In this document: positions 11,101-23,259 of the stretch, in pieces | Numbering within the stretch: the stretch's first letter is position 1 | Layout of the letters: every line of letters begins with the position of its first letter | Assembly (NCBI GenBank): GCA_028829895.1 | Contig: CM054183.1 | Span: forward strand, 17,471,975-17,535,974 | Direction: 5' to 3' | DNA length: 64,000 bases | Origin: Sinotaia quadrata | Lineage: Eukaryota; Mollusca; Gastropoda; Architaenioglossa; Viviparidae | Program-made: the position numbers and the translations under genes | The notes under the pieces: model-generated | Told to the model about the DNA's origin: nothing | Seen by the model: only the letters and a program-made list of their open reading frames with translations | Databases searched by the model: none

Positions 11101-13300
11101 TTCCTTAGAAGGGCGAAAAAGTACAGCATGCGGTCTAGAATCTGTCTAAATGCAATGAAGACAGCCAGCCTACTTTCAAGACAGAATTCCGTTAATTTTA
11201 TTAAAATGAGGACCCTAAATTATCTCAAACATGTTTGGAGTCTGTAAGAGAAATTTACAGACGCGAGGACAGAACCTTTCGTACAGTTATAGATATGCGC
11301 AACCACACTCTATTACACACATGCATTCTGCCACCGAGAGCTGAATCCACAAAAATCTTTCAGTTTCCGAAAAAACAAATTCTGCCTTTCATCATCCTCG
11401 ATCGTTTCCTTGCCTAAAGATGAAACAGATTTGACGACAGTCTTCTAGAGGGCTGACGGGTATTCAGTCCGTATAATGTTCGCACTCGGCCTCCTTTCCC
11501 CTTTTATTATATCCCCCAAATGACATGATTGGTTATTGATCACGAGTCCAAGAGAAGCGAGGCGAGGATTGGCACAATTTAGAAAACACCGATAGAGCCG
11601 TGACGTGAGAGTCTCGCGCAATCCCTATTTATTCCAAATCATACTTTGTGCTGATTGATCGCGTCTGGAATTGGAGTCGCGGTGACTTTGAACTCCTGCG
11701 CTAAAGACTTCTCAAAAAATACTGATCGATGATCAAAAACAGATTCCATCTCATGAATACGTGTACAAGTATTTCGATAGAGTACTAGAGTGCTTTCTTT
11801 GTACACGAAAATGTCAACATGTTTTTCTCTGCTTCCCAACCGAGCCTACATGTCTATATGGTTGGTTTCAACAGTAATCAATCACATATAGTTTTATTCA
11901 AAGACATGGTACCTTGTTTGTTACTTTACACATGGTACCCTGTTTGATAGTTTACACATAGTATCCTGTTGGTTAGTTAACCTTTTCCCTTTTAAACTTA
12001 ACAACACTTGCACGCCCAGAAAAGAATCACTCTGAAATGTGTTTAGCACTGTGCATGAAGCCTGATCTTATTTCAATTCTGTTGTTTGTTAAAACTGTTA
12101 TCACAATATGAAACCGCACCAGATTATCTGGTGAACCATGTTTTTGTAATTTCTTTGTCTCATTTTACTCGGTACAAATTACTCTTGACATTTTCTCCCA
12201 TTGGCGCGAGATGAAAGAAACTGGATCCATTGAAAGTTTAGGGAGATTTTAAAATTTTATCATTAATAAAACAAGATGAGAGACTTATGGACAATAATCG
12301 GATTAATGAGTTACATGCGGTCGGTTTCAAAACAGATTGACTAAATCAGTGAAAACAGAAATGCATAAACTATTTCATTTAAGAAGTCGATTGTTTTTTA
12401 ACAGCGAAATCTTTGTAAGAGAATCTTTCTTATAACAGAGTTTCGCTATTAATAACTTACAAACCTTGTGCATATGTAGCTATGGTTTATTTCTTACACC
12501 AAAGTTAACAGGGACCATTTATATTTTAAATCCGTAAGTTCTTAACCCGACTGTGCTCAAAATTTGTTTACAATTAAAAGATGCAAAGCAAATATTTCGC
12601 ATGTTACTCTTGGGATTCGTGTAAAATTTCTTTTTATTATACAGTTGGGAGTTATCTCTCATTCGTACTCTGTCTCCCGTGCTAACTTTCCTTCTATCTT
12701 TTCTTCCCTACCCAATCAATCTTCTTTCTCCCCCCCCCCCCTCCCTTCTTGTTGATATCAATGACATTGTCTTTTTATTTTTATTATTTCCTCACTCATC
12801 TCGTGATTGCTGTCCCCTCCTCCACTCTCCCGTCATTCTCCTATTCCCTGTTTCATGTGACTGAAATTTTATTTCTTAAAATTATTTATAATAAAATCAA
12901 ACTCGTTACTCTCCCTCTCTCTCCCCCCTCCTTCTTCCCCCTCCTCACCATTTTTGTTTCAACCATTATCCACATCATCATCGTTGCCGTCACCATCAGC
13001 ACGGTCATCATTATCATTAACAATAACAACCTTTTGCGGACGTGACGCTATGTGATAACTTTTATTCTTTCATATTTTTGGGTGGTTGTGGTACTTTATT
13101 AAGATTCAGCGTACGTGACCCCAGCTTTACTTTCGACGTGGGTGGAGTGGATGACAAGGGGAGCTAAATCCAAACTTAATATGGAGATCTAGCGCTCTGG
13201 AGACCCTGTTTTCTTACTAGCCATTCATTCAGGCGTAAGAATCCTGTGATCCTGTGATCACTCTGGAGCTGGCTGCTACAAAGTATACATTTCAGCTCGT
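11101..13300. other. No supported gene
   Basis: Open frames at 11235-11417 (+), 11639-11839 (-) and the pyrimidine-rich 12564-13045 stretch resemble no protein family. A C10 run with flanking CT-rich DNA lies at about 12730-12750, and CAT/ATC-rich sequence lies near 12970-13020. Confidence 0.4.
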
Positions 13301-13308
13301 CCCCAGTT

Positions 13309-13338
13309 CCTGTGTGTGTGTGTGTGTGTGTGTGTGTA
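13309..13338. repeat. Short (GT)n microsatellite
   Basis: About 14 GT repeats followed by a G-run. Confidence 0.95.
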
Positions 13339-14515
13339 GGGGGGTCTATCTATTTAACTGTGCCCCAGTCCTTTAATCCGAGATCTGCTCAACAGAGTCC
13401 TTTAACGCGGAGATGGAAGATGATCCACTAGCTACTGAACTATGACCCAGCCCATTCATTTGTATGTGCGTGGGTAGTGAAATCTGCAATCTATTGAACT
13501 GTCTCCAAATCTGTAAACGTATATTATGTGTGTTATCTGGAGAGGAGAAGCGTGTGGGTTGGGGGCGGATCCGCTGTCTCGTAAACTAAACATTGTCCCA
13601 GTTGTGGTATCGTGGGAGTCGCCATCTTAATGAGGAATGACCCAATGATCCGAAGCCTCGTAAGTGGCGACAACTAAAGCTCGTTCGCAGTTCTCCCGAA
13701 CAGCGGACTGAACGCGCTAGTAAGCGCATGCAATGAAACTGGCGCGTGCGCGGCAAAAAAAGGGCTTGGTGCAGATATCATTCGCTAACGCGGCCCACGA
13801 TTGCAGAGAATGTCCAACCACAAAATGACACTGTTCTCAAGAGTGCACCAAAATATTCTTAGAGCAAGGAACGCGATGGAATGCTGTAATTTTTAGCGCG
13901 TTCAGTTTCTGTCTGTCACGTTTGGACAGAAAATGAATAGAGAACTAGTCTACTTCAACGTGTACACACGTGTTTGTTTGCTAGCGTTTTATATGCAAAT
14001 TAAAGGTTTTGATATCTTAAAATTATAAGAAAAGTATGTTTTTCTTTTGCTTTAATTTAGTTTAACACATTTTTATTTTGGCAGAGGTTGGGTGGAGGGG
14101 GAGAGCACAGTGTAAATCATTTGGAAATAAAAGTGCGCTTTCGTTTACACCGTATGTGACCTTTCTCGTTTACATAATAATCGCTAACTGTATTTTTAAA
14201 ATTTTGTTTTGCATACTCGTGATTTAAGTGAAGTAGTAAATTATTAAACAACTTGACTACACTTTGTGTTGTTGTTTGTCTAGTTTGGAGGGTGTTTTCC
14301 CTCTCTCTCGCTATACTGATATTTTCGTGTGTATAATAAACTCTGAAGTGATTTTACAGCTCGACTACCTAGACTTTTCATCTTTAGCAAATAATTTCAC
14401 TAAACTGGTGGTTGTAGTCTGGGTAGTGGTCCCGTTATCTTCCAACTCCTCCACACTTTGCGTGGGGCCTTTCATCTTAGGATGTTCTGGGCCCTAAATA
14501 GCTCTGGACTTGGTT
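13339..14515. other. Locally GC/CpG-richer stretch, no gene seen
   Basis: 13550-13860 is clearly richer in CG dinucleotides than its surroundings (for example CTGGCGCGTGCGCGGC near 13740) and contains TCGCCATCTT. Such composition can mark a promoter or a young insertion. No splice-compatible coding sequence follows on either strand within reach. Confidence 0.35.
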
Positions 14516-14519
14516 CCCC

Positions 14520-14925
14520 TCATTATATTCTGGGGTCCTGGCCCCGCCAGGTGAACCGCTCACTATATTCTGGGGTCCTGGCCACATCAGGTGGACCGCT
14601 CACTATATTCTGGGGTCCTGGCCCCACCAGGTGAACCGCTCACTATATTCTGGGGTCCTGGCCACATCAGGTGGACCGCTCACTATATTCTGGAGTCCTA
14701 GCCACCGACGTTCCCTCCCCAGTCTAATATTTTTCCTGTGTGCGTGGAACTGGCGGTTGTTCGATCTAGCTATAAAACTTGTGCGCGGAATTTTGAAACT
14801 GCCGCGCAGCATTTTCTAATGAGTTGCGTCGCCGCGCATCTTAAGGGGAACGTTGCTGGCCATACCAGGTGGACCGCTCACTATATTCTGGGGTCCTGGC
14901 CACACCAGATGGATTGCTAACTATG
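14520..14925. repeat. 40-bp minisatellite, interrupted
   Basis: Units contain CCGCTCACTATATTCTGGGG and TCCTGGCCACACCAGGTGGA. Five copies run to about 14705. Unique sequence then intervenes, and one or two further copies lie at about 14858-14925. The internal GGCCA...TGG stretch gives each unit local dyad character. Confidence 0.93.
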
Positions 14926-16374
14926 AGATGTTTTCCCTTACATTGATCTTGTTTAGTTTTACAATTCACTATGAAATAGTTAAGAATAACTTTTAAATAT
15001 TAAATGATTTCTTCATTATATATAAAATTGAATTCGTAATTTCTCATTTTTTTGTCAAAGGTGAATTGACAAACAAAAAAAAACTTTCTTTTTCATTTGT
15101 TTGTTGTTTGCAGTGTTGCGTGTTTTCCTCAAACGCAAAATTATAAAATCCCAAAAGTACAAGAGATGTTGCCTGAGAAAAGAAAGTATGCAGAGATGGT
15201 GTCCTTAGGGCATAATGGGGCCCCGTACTTCAATTTTGTTTTAACTGAAAATGTGCAACAAGAAAAAATGCAATAGTTAGCGTCGACTTTAAACAGCCTG
15301 TGCAATAGTAGGGCCCCGCAAAACTTACGAGCTCCACGAAACGCAGTTTTAAAACATATTTATTAAGTGTGTGTGTATATATATATTAAAGTAAATTTAT
15401 TAAATTGTTCTTTTATTGCATTCAAATAATTTCCAGGTTTTATCGTTTAAAAACCTATTTAGTAAAGCTCTAGATTTTGACATTCTCAAGCGTTATTATT
15501 TCTTAGGTTTAAAACAATTTAACTACAGCGGTCTTTTGCGATCCTTTAATATCTTCTTCAATCTGTAATCTTTCTTTCCAACATAGATCAGTTTACATCA
15601 TGACTTTTTCTTTCTTTATACGCGATTTTAGATTTATATGTTGATTAAACTGTACTCTTCCCTTCACCTTTTGTGTTAATATGTCTTGATTAAAATGACC
15701 TTTTCATTTTTTTTAAACATCTGGGTACATCCCACACCCCGTTATTTTAAAAAAAACATCTAGATTAAAGTGGATTTCTCTTATTTGAAATTGATTACAG
15801 TGGCATTTTTGTTTTTGTTTTTTGTTTTTCAGCAGTTTAAATTAAAACTCTCTTTATCTGGAATGGTGGCTGTGATCAAGCTGTAAGTCGATCAAGGATG
15901 ACTGACAGCCAGCATTCCCTAAAGACCCCTCGCTATTCCCATTTACGTCACTTCCTGTAGTGACGGAAAGCAAAAAACTAAGACAGTGATTCGATAAAAA
16001 TCTGATCGCTTTCCAATGAAGACGAAGTTTGCTCACTTAAAAAAGATCACATCACTGTGCAAAAATAGATTTTAGAAGAAAAAAACGGACGGGAAAATAA
16101 AATATTTTAAACTTTCCTTTTTATGGAATATTTTAATTTTGCATGGAATAGGAAAACTTGGCATTCATATTATGCTAAAATATTCTGGGAAAAACCGCTG
16201 ATGTTGTTTCCTGATTTTTAAATCCATTAACTTTAATACACAGATCGTGTGGTTTCACTTTTATTAAAAAAATAAAATGTTGCTACTTTTTTATTTTCCG
16301 GTTTTCTTGTGGGTATGTTCTGGAGTCCGATGTATTTAAGCGTGTGAGACATGAATGCCAGGATTGAAGGTTTG
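14926..16374. other. AT-rich, no feature seen
   Basis: No coding, RNA or array signature recognised. The 60-codon minus frame at 15854-16036 resembles no known family. Confidence 0.45.
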
Positions 16375-16700
16375 TGTCATGTGTGTCATTGCTGTGTATA
16401 TAGGTATGTCTATTTGTGTGTCATTGCTGTGTATATAGGTATGTCTATTTGTGTGTCATTGCTGTGTATATAGGTATGTCTATTTGTGTGTCATTGCTGC
16501 GTATATAGGTATGTCTATTTGTGTGTAATTGGTGAGTATATATGTACATATCTATTTATGTGTCACTTCTGCGTTTATGTCTATTTTTGTGTCATTGTTG
16601 CGTTTATATGAATATGTCTGTGTGTCATTGCTACGCATATGTGTCTATGACACTTTTTGCGTATAATTGCTACATATGAGTCTATTTGTGTGTCATTGTT
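16375..16700. repeat. 35-bp minisatellite
   Basis: The unit contains TGTGTGTCATTGCTGTGTAT and ATAGGTATGTCTATT. Four near-identical copies lie at the left, followed by five or so progressively diverged ones. Confidence 0.93.
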
Positions 16701-16910
16701 GTGTGTGACATACCATCCATTTTATGATTTTTATCAATTTAAGATGTCATTCTTAAGAATCCTGTTGGAAAATAATTAATTTAAAAGTACTCAGTCAAGT
16801 CAAGTACATAGTAATAGCAAACCGTGTGACATAGATGGTATGTCTAAGAATGGGTTAGTAAACAGATCTAATCGTGTGGCCTAGGATACTAGATTTTAAA
16901 TATCAGTCCT

Positions 16911-17050
16911 AATGTTTTGACAGTTTTGACAGGGCCGTGCATTATTATTCATTGTAGTATCTAGATTTTGACAGTTTTGACAGGGCCATTCACTAATACT
17001 CGTTGTAGTGCACGGCCCTGTCAAAACTGTCAAAACCTAGACACTACAAT
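16911..17050. repeat. Inverted/direct repeat cluster (foldback)
   Basis: A 28-bp perfect inverted repeat has arms at 16914-16941 and 17009-17036, with core TTTTGACAGTTTTGACAGGG. A third, direct copy lies between them at about 16970-16990. The similarity extends outwards to GTAGT(A/G)TCTAG(A/G), giving units of about 43 bp. The transcript would fold into a strong hairpin. It may be a small foldback element or an inverted minisatellite. Confidence 0.85.
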
Positions 17051-17885
17051 ATAAAGGGACATAATTCACAAACCAGAGTACTTCTAAATTCTGTAGAGTT
17101 AAATCCCTTGAGTTAAACATCAGGACATATTTTATATATGAATAGCCTACATGTAGTTCTTTGTCAGCTTGTATCTCTCCCTCATTCTTTCGCTCATTCC
17201 ATGTATTCACACGTGTAACAATTCATATTTTTTATATATACCGTTTTCATGGTCTTGCTTACTCTCTTGCACCTGAAGACTATATGTGTATCTAGTTTTT
17301 TGGGAGATGATATTAATCAAGAGAAATGGAAGAATATTACTACTATGATGCTATGTAATTATGCCCGTAGTGAGGGACATACCTAGGCCCAAACATGAGC
17401 CGCACTGTTAATATTTAGATCTAAAATTCTAGATGTTTTAGAATATGTGCGTGTGTTGCTATTAGGAACAAGGAATAATCAACTGAAGAAGAATAGCGAA
17501 TAATTGTTCACTTTTCACAGAGCGAAAATATATGACACACTCTGCTTTGGCATTTATCCAGAGATAGTCAGAGGGCCGAGAACTCCAAAGACAAAAGGCC
17601 CCAAAAAAGACAATATCTCGAGAAAAGAAAAGCTAATAGACCACCACCACCACTGAGGGTGAGGATGGGGAACCAGAGGCGAGGCAACATTTGTGACAAA
17701 TATTTTCACCCTTTTTGTCACTTATGAACTTTATATTATAAAATGTAGTGCACACTTAAACTAATTTACCTGCTCAGACTAGGGGATGTAAACCTATGTT
17801 TGTTTTAATTACTTCCCTTGGAGATACGCTTGGCGTGGGAACACATCAAACATCCTGTTTTCTCTGGCCAGTGCTGCGCATTGTC
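17051..17885. other. No feature seen
   Basis: No supported coding or repeat signal apart from a short CCACCA stretch at about 17640-17652. Confidence 0.5.
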
Positions 17886-17889
17886 GTTG

Positions 17890-18110
17890 TAACCTGTTCG
17901 GCCCGGCCAGCAGCACTGTGCACTGTTATTGTAATCTGTCAAACACATCCTGTTTGGTCTGGCCAGCAATGTGCTGTTATCAAACACATCCTGTTTGGTC
18001 TGGCCAGCAATGTGCTGTTATCAAACACATTCTGTTTGGTCTAGCCAGCATGTGCTGTTATCAAATATATACTGTTTGGTCTGGCCAGCACTGTGCTCTG
18101 TTATCATATT
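17890..18110. repeat. 41-bp minisatellite
   Basis: About five copies of a unit containing TCAAACACATCCTGTTTGGT and CTGGCCAGCAATGTGCTGTT, with the left copies more diverged. Overlapping frames are repeat translations. Confidence 0.93.
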
Positions 18111-18680
18111 AAAACACATGAATTGTCTTTATTAGAAAAGATCATTCCGGTGAGTAAGATTCGAAAATAAGAAAAGAGACTTTTACTTTATAGCTCAGAG
18201 CAGTAATTCCTGCATGAACCAAAAATGTCGTTGGCGTAAACAAGAGAGATAATCAATCTCCATCGATCATCCCTTATGGCCTATGCTATCGCAAGGCAGA
18301 AATATCATAAACAGGGGGAAAAAAGTTTCGGGAAAGAGGGAAAGAACGACATGAAGGAAAACGTCTTAAAACCTAATATGCAGAAAGAAAAAAATCAATT
18401 AAGAAAAATGGTCAGAGATCTGGCTGAATTTGGAGGAAATTAATATATCAATATCTGTACAGGCAGTTAATGACATACGGCTGACTGAGTATGTTCACCT
18501 CATTCGCTTGCACGGACGCAAGAAACTTAGAGAGATATTTAAATATGGGAAAGAAAAAACATCAGATTGTCAAAGCTACGAAATTATTTTTCATACAGAC
18601 CCTCAGAATTTTTTTTTTTTACTGCATGGTTTCAATGTATTTGCCTCGTTAAGAAGCAGAATCTACCCTCACTTTAATCC
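18111..18680. other. No supported gene
   Basis: A 91-codon plus frame at 18430-18705 runs into the next array and resembles no family I recognise. Confidence 0.4.
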
Positions 18681-18684
18681 AGCA

Positions 18685-18915
18685 TGCTTTATAAAAAATA
18701 AATAATATGTGCCCCATTTTATTCCAGCATGCATTATAAAGAGTACAAATAATGTATTCCCACTTTACTCCAGCATGCATTATAATAAATAAATATTATG
18801 TATTCCCATTTTATTCCAGCATGCATTATAAAGAGTACAAATAATGTATCCCGACATACTCCAGTATGCATTATAATAAATAAATATTATGTATTCCCAC
18901 TTTATTCCAGCAAGC
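18685..18915. repeat. ~50-bp tandem repeat, alternating subtypes
   Basis: Units share TTATTCCAGCATGCATTATA and alternate between AAGAGTACAAATAATGTA and ATAAATAAATATTATGTA endings, followed by TTCCCA. This suggests expansion as dimers. Confidence 0.88.
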
Positions 18916-18939
18916 ATTAGAGAGCAAAGAGAGTGCAAA

Positions 18940-19330
18940 TAATTGTCTTCATTTTAGTGTGTTCGTGGAAAATCTATTTCATTTCGTGGGTACTCTCTAG
19001 ACTTCATTTTAGTGTGTTCGTGGGAAATCTATTTCATTTCATGGGTACTCTCTAGACTTCATTTTAGTGTGTTCGTGGGTAATCTATTTCATTTCGTGGG
19101 TACTCTCTAGACTTCATTTTAGTGTGTTCGTGGGTAATCTATTTCATTTCATGGGTACTCTTTAGACTTCATTTTAGTGTGTTCGTGGGTAATCTATTTC
19201 ATTTCATGGGTACTCTCAAGACTTCATTTTAGTGTGTTCGTGGGTAATCTATTTTATTTTATGGCTACTATCTTGACTTTATTGTTGTATGTTTATGGGA
19301 ACTACATGTATCTTGACTCTGTTGTTGTGT
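18940..19330. repeat. 55-bp minisatellite
   Basis: About five or six copies of a unit containing CTTCATTTTAGTGTGTTCGT, GGGTAATCTATTTCATTTC and TGGGTACTCTCTAGA. It decays to the right (about 19250-19330) into sequence resembling the next 34-bp array. Confidence 0.93.
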
Positions 19331-19334
19331 GCTG

Positions 19335-19790
19335 ATGGGTTCTCTCTCGACTTTATTCTTGTGTGGTCAGGGATATTTATCTCGACTTTATTGCTGTGTG
19401 ATCGCGGGTAGTATCTCGACTTTATTGTTGTGCAATCGTGGGTACTATCTTGACTTTATTGTTGTGCAATCGTGGGTACAATCTCGACTTTATTGTTGTG
19501 CAATCTTGGGTACAATCTCGACTTTATTGTTTGCATTCGTGGGTACAATCTCGACTTTATTGTTGTGCAATCGTGGGTACAATCTCGACTTTATTGTTTG
19601 CAATCGTGGGTATGATCTCGAATTTATTGTTGTGCAATCGTGGGTACAATCTCGACTTTATTGTTTGCAATCGTGGGTACAATCTCGACTTTATTGTTTA
19701 CAATCGTGGGTACAATCTCGACTTTATTGTTTGCAATCGTGGGTACAATCTCGACTTTATTGTTGTGCGCTTATGGATACTACATCGACT
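19335..19790. repeat. 34/32-bp minisatellite
   Basis: About thirteen copies of a unit close to GTGGGTACAATCTCGACTTT plus ATTGTTGTGCAATC, with a shorter form ending GTTTGCAATC. Long frames in several registers are repeat translations. Confidence 0.95.
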
Positions 19791-19799
19791 TAATTGCTA

Positions 19800-22200
19800 T
19801 GTGCTTAAATATTTTCCCATAGGCTCTCTTTGGTCAGTTCTCTGAGAGTGGGGGACTAGAAGACATAGATAGTTCTGTACCTCCAAGTAGCTGCATCGAT
19901 TTGTAAAATAAAATTATATATGGTTAAGTACGGTATGATTTTCGATTTAAAATACCACTTTGCGAGCTTGTATCCCCTGGTGTGGTAATTTCTCATTGTC
20001 ATCAGGCATCCAAATATTTTCTCTTCTCTTCCCTCCCCCCCCCCTCCCGTTATGGTGATTTTAAATTTGACCAAGCTACGTCAGAATGGTCAATCAAAAG
20101 TCTATCTATGTAGCTGTGTGCCTGTCTACTTTTTCTGTGTATCTGTCTGTCTATTTATTTGTCTGTCTGTCGGCCTATCTATCGTTCCATCTGTAGGACT
20201 GCCTACTTCTAATTCTCTTTTCTTTTTATTCGATCTCTCTATCCTTCTGTCTACTTCAGAACGTTGTACTTATCCAGCAAGATAAATATTAATCTGAGCA
20301 GAATTTGTCTTTAAAAAAATATCAAAAGTTTGAAAGTATTCTGAAAAATGACTCTTTGGACATTTGCACGTGTCTGTGAAATCAGTGACACATGGACATG
20401 GACATGAAACCTGAATGAAACAAACAACTTTGGCAATCGTTGTCATTAAATTGTGGATAATTGTGGATAAATTGTCCCTATGTGCCGTAAATAAAAAGTC
20501 AGAGCTAATTAGTCGCTTAGAAAGCCTTGAGATTTTTTTAATGGCCACAATAAGATCAAAGAATGATGTCCCACGACAATCAGAGGACCACTGAAACTAG
20601 TGATGTAATAAAAATTGTTGAAGTGAGTTTTAATAAATATGTGCATAAATGTCAACTTTTTTCAAACCTACACAAATCAAACACAGGAAAACTGCAAAGG
20701 AAAAAAACAAAGTACATTACTTCATCATACAATGCATAGAAGAAAGAAAAACATTAAAGCAAGCAGTAGGCCAGTAGGCTACATGCAACATAACTAAGTC
20801 ACAAACACTCAACCTCCAACGTACTAACCTCACCCCAAAACAATAAGAACATATATATCACCTTCCTAAAATTCAAAGTCCTGACAAGGGCTGCATTTTC
20901 GACTCACTCCACACACTACACCCCCAATAAGTAAGAGGAGGCTAATTCCACCAGGAAAAGAAAACTACGACAATGAAAGATGAAAGGTTTCCGAAACCGG
21001 GAGGAAGGAAAGAAATCACCACCGACAAAGAGAGGTTACTCGTCCGCTGTGTCGAGTAAGATACGTGTGGCTGAGTTGTCTCTCGTATTATCCACAACTT
21101 TTCCGACCTTAAAATATATGTCAAGGTCGGTGACGTTGGTAACTGCTCAAGGCTGTTGTGGTCAACTGCCGGTTTTGTGAATTTGTTACTAAGAAAGTAT
21201 ATTTGTTTTGAGCTTCTCGTTAGAAATGAGCAAGTTTTAGAATCTCACAAAAACAAATGGATACTTTGAAAGTAAGGTTAGACCATCAAAAATATATGTT
21301 AAGGAGATCAGATGCCGTATTGACTTTCTATTTCCAACTTTGACTGGGATGCTTAGGCATGACACCTTTGTCGCTGGATACCGTATCAGTACTTAGACAG
21401 CTTTTTAACCGCCTTTCTTTTATAACCAAAATATAACTCTGGTATAAGGTTGTCAATTGTAGGATATTTATCAGCACACATAAACACGCTTTCGAAGATT
21501 TTTCAGCCACAAAGCAAGCAATCACTATATTTGAGGTCTATCTCCATAGAAAGCGATGGGTACATCACATTGACGCAGTCACATCGTTGAAGTGGAAAAA
21601 TTTTAAAACAAGATTGATTTACTGTTGGCTTTTTTAAAAAAATGTTTCCAGTTGTAAACATGCACTGCATATTGCGTTCCAGTGCTTCTATTTATGGTTT
21701 ATAGCTTAAGAAATTAATATTAAATGCGAGTTAATCGTTGTAAGATTATAGCATGAGCAATGAAGGCCGGAATTTGACCACAAAATCTATTTTTATAAGT
21801 TATGGCAGCCTGCATGCTACTTGACCTATATGCTCAGGAAAATGGTGGAAAGGGTAAAGTTGGCCTCTTTGCGGAAAATGATCTTGATCCGTGAATATTA
21901 AGGGATGGGGAAGCCAATCATAGCTAGTGGTAAAATTATGTTTATTAGAGCGAGTGTAACTTTTACACCGAAAACAAACAAAGAGTATTGACGTATGAGT
22001 TTGAGTAATTAACGATGGAACTATTACAATATGTACATGTTACTAATGGCATTTTATTAAAGTATATTTTGTACAGCATTCCAAAGAGAGTATGCTTTAT
22101 AATTATCATTAATTATTTTCGTGCTGAGCTAAAGCGCTTAAAAACACAACGACCCCAATAACTCTCCCACGGAACATCGAGCTGTTTGGGTTTTAAACAA
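19800..22200. other. No supported gene
   Basis: Contains a C-run near 20035-20045 and GTCTGTCTATC-type tetranucleotide repeats at about 20095-20265. Frames on both strands match no known protein. The 20620-20930 stretch is A-rich without identifiable structure. Confidence 0.4.
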
Positions 22201-22204
22201 ATCA

Positions 22205-22600
22205 ATATTGTGATAAAGCAGTATTCTATATTACCTTTCTCTTTGTGATAAAGCAGTATTCTATATTACCTTTCTCTTTGTGATAAAGCAGTATTCTATA
22301 TTACCTTTCTCTTTGTGATAAAGCAGTATTCTATATTACCTTTCTCTTTGTGATAAAGCAGCATTCTATAAATACCTTTCTCTTTGTGATAAAGCAGTAT
22401 TCTATAATTACCTTTCTCTTTGTGATAAAGCAGTATTCTATAATTACCTTTCTCTTTGTGATAAAGCAGTATTCTATAATTACCTTTCTCTTTGTGATAA
22501 AGCAGTATTCTATAATTACCTTTCTCTTTGTGATAAAGCAGTATTCTATAATTACCTTTCTCTTTGTGATTAAGCAGTATTCTATAATTACCTTTCTCAC
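22205..22600. repeat. 35-to-36-bp minisatellite
   Basis: About eleven copies of TGATAAAGCAGTATTCTATA plus (A)TTACCTTTCTCTTTG. The first four copies are the 35-bp form. From about 22370 onwards copies carry one extra A (TATAATTACC), making a 36-bp form that keeps long spurious frames open on both strands. Confidence 0.97.
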
Positions 22601-23020
22601 TTTCGTAATTATTTGTACTTTATTGAAATCGCTCATTGCAGTAAAAGAACACAGTAAAAGTAGGCGACAGTCGTGGTTGACATTAGTAATTTCTTAATAT
22701 AGCATGGACTTTTCAGTAAAGATGGGTCAAAGGTTAATATAAATGGGATTGTTAAGCATTTTAAAAGGGGGTTTTACATTTCCATTCTGTTTATTGACAA
22801 TTCAGCATGTATTGATTCATTTCCTTTAGATTGTTTCGTGTTCATTAATAAATAATAACCAGCCGTCTCTGCGAAAAAATTGTTCCTTCGCATGTTTTCT
22901 CTGTTCCTTAACTTCTCGACAGTGTTGATAGTGCTATTAATCACTCCAGTCTCTTTCTGAGTTTGTGATGACATATTTACGAAAATTAATGTTCTTCAGT
23001 AACTGTTATTTATGGCGACA
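22601..23020. other. No feature seen
   Basis: Unique AT-rich spacer between two arrays. Confidence 0.5.
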
Positions 23021-23023
23021 TCC

Positions 23024-23259
23024 GGGCCATCTATTTCTGTGCATTTTGTTTCACATCTCAGGAAATGGTTATTGTTTTATTTGCGAAAGATGTTCACTTG
23101 TCAGCCATCTATTTCTGTGCATTTTGTTTCACATCTCAAGAAATGGTTATTGTTTTATTTGCGAAAGATGTTCACTTGTCAGCCATCTATTTCTGTGCAT
23201 TTTGTTTCACATCTCAGGAAATGGTTATTGTTTTATTTGCGAAAGATGTTCACTTGTCA
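23024..23259. repeat. 78-bp tandem repeat, three copies
   Basis: Three near-identical 78-bp units containing AGCCATCTATTTCTGTGCAT, AGGAAATGGTTATTG and CGAAAGATGTTCACTTGTC. The length is a multiple of three and stop codons are absent in three frames, so overlapping 77-102-codon frames appear. They are not believed to be genes. Confidence 0.96.

Noticed and set aside
18430..18705. 91-codon plus-strand frame
   Set aside because: No recognised similarity; its 3' end is the first unit of a tandem array.
19329..19845. Frames of up to 154 codons
   Set aside because: They are translations of the 34/32-bp array.
22331..22697. Repetitive open frames on both strands
   Set aside because: The 36-bp satellite unit keeps frames open on both strands at once, which marks a repeat artefact.
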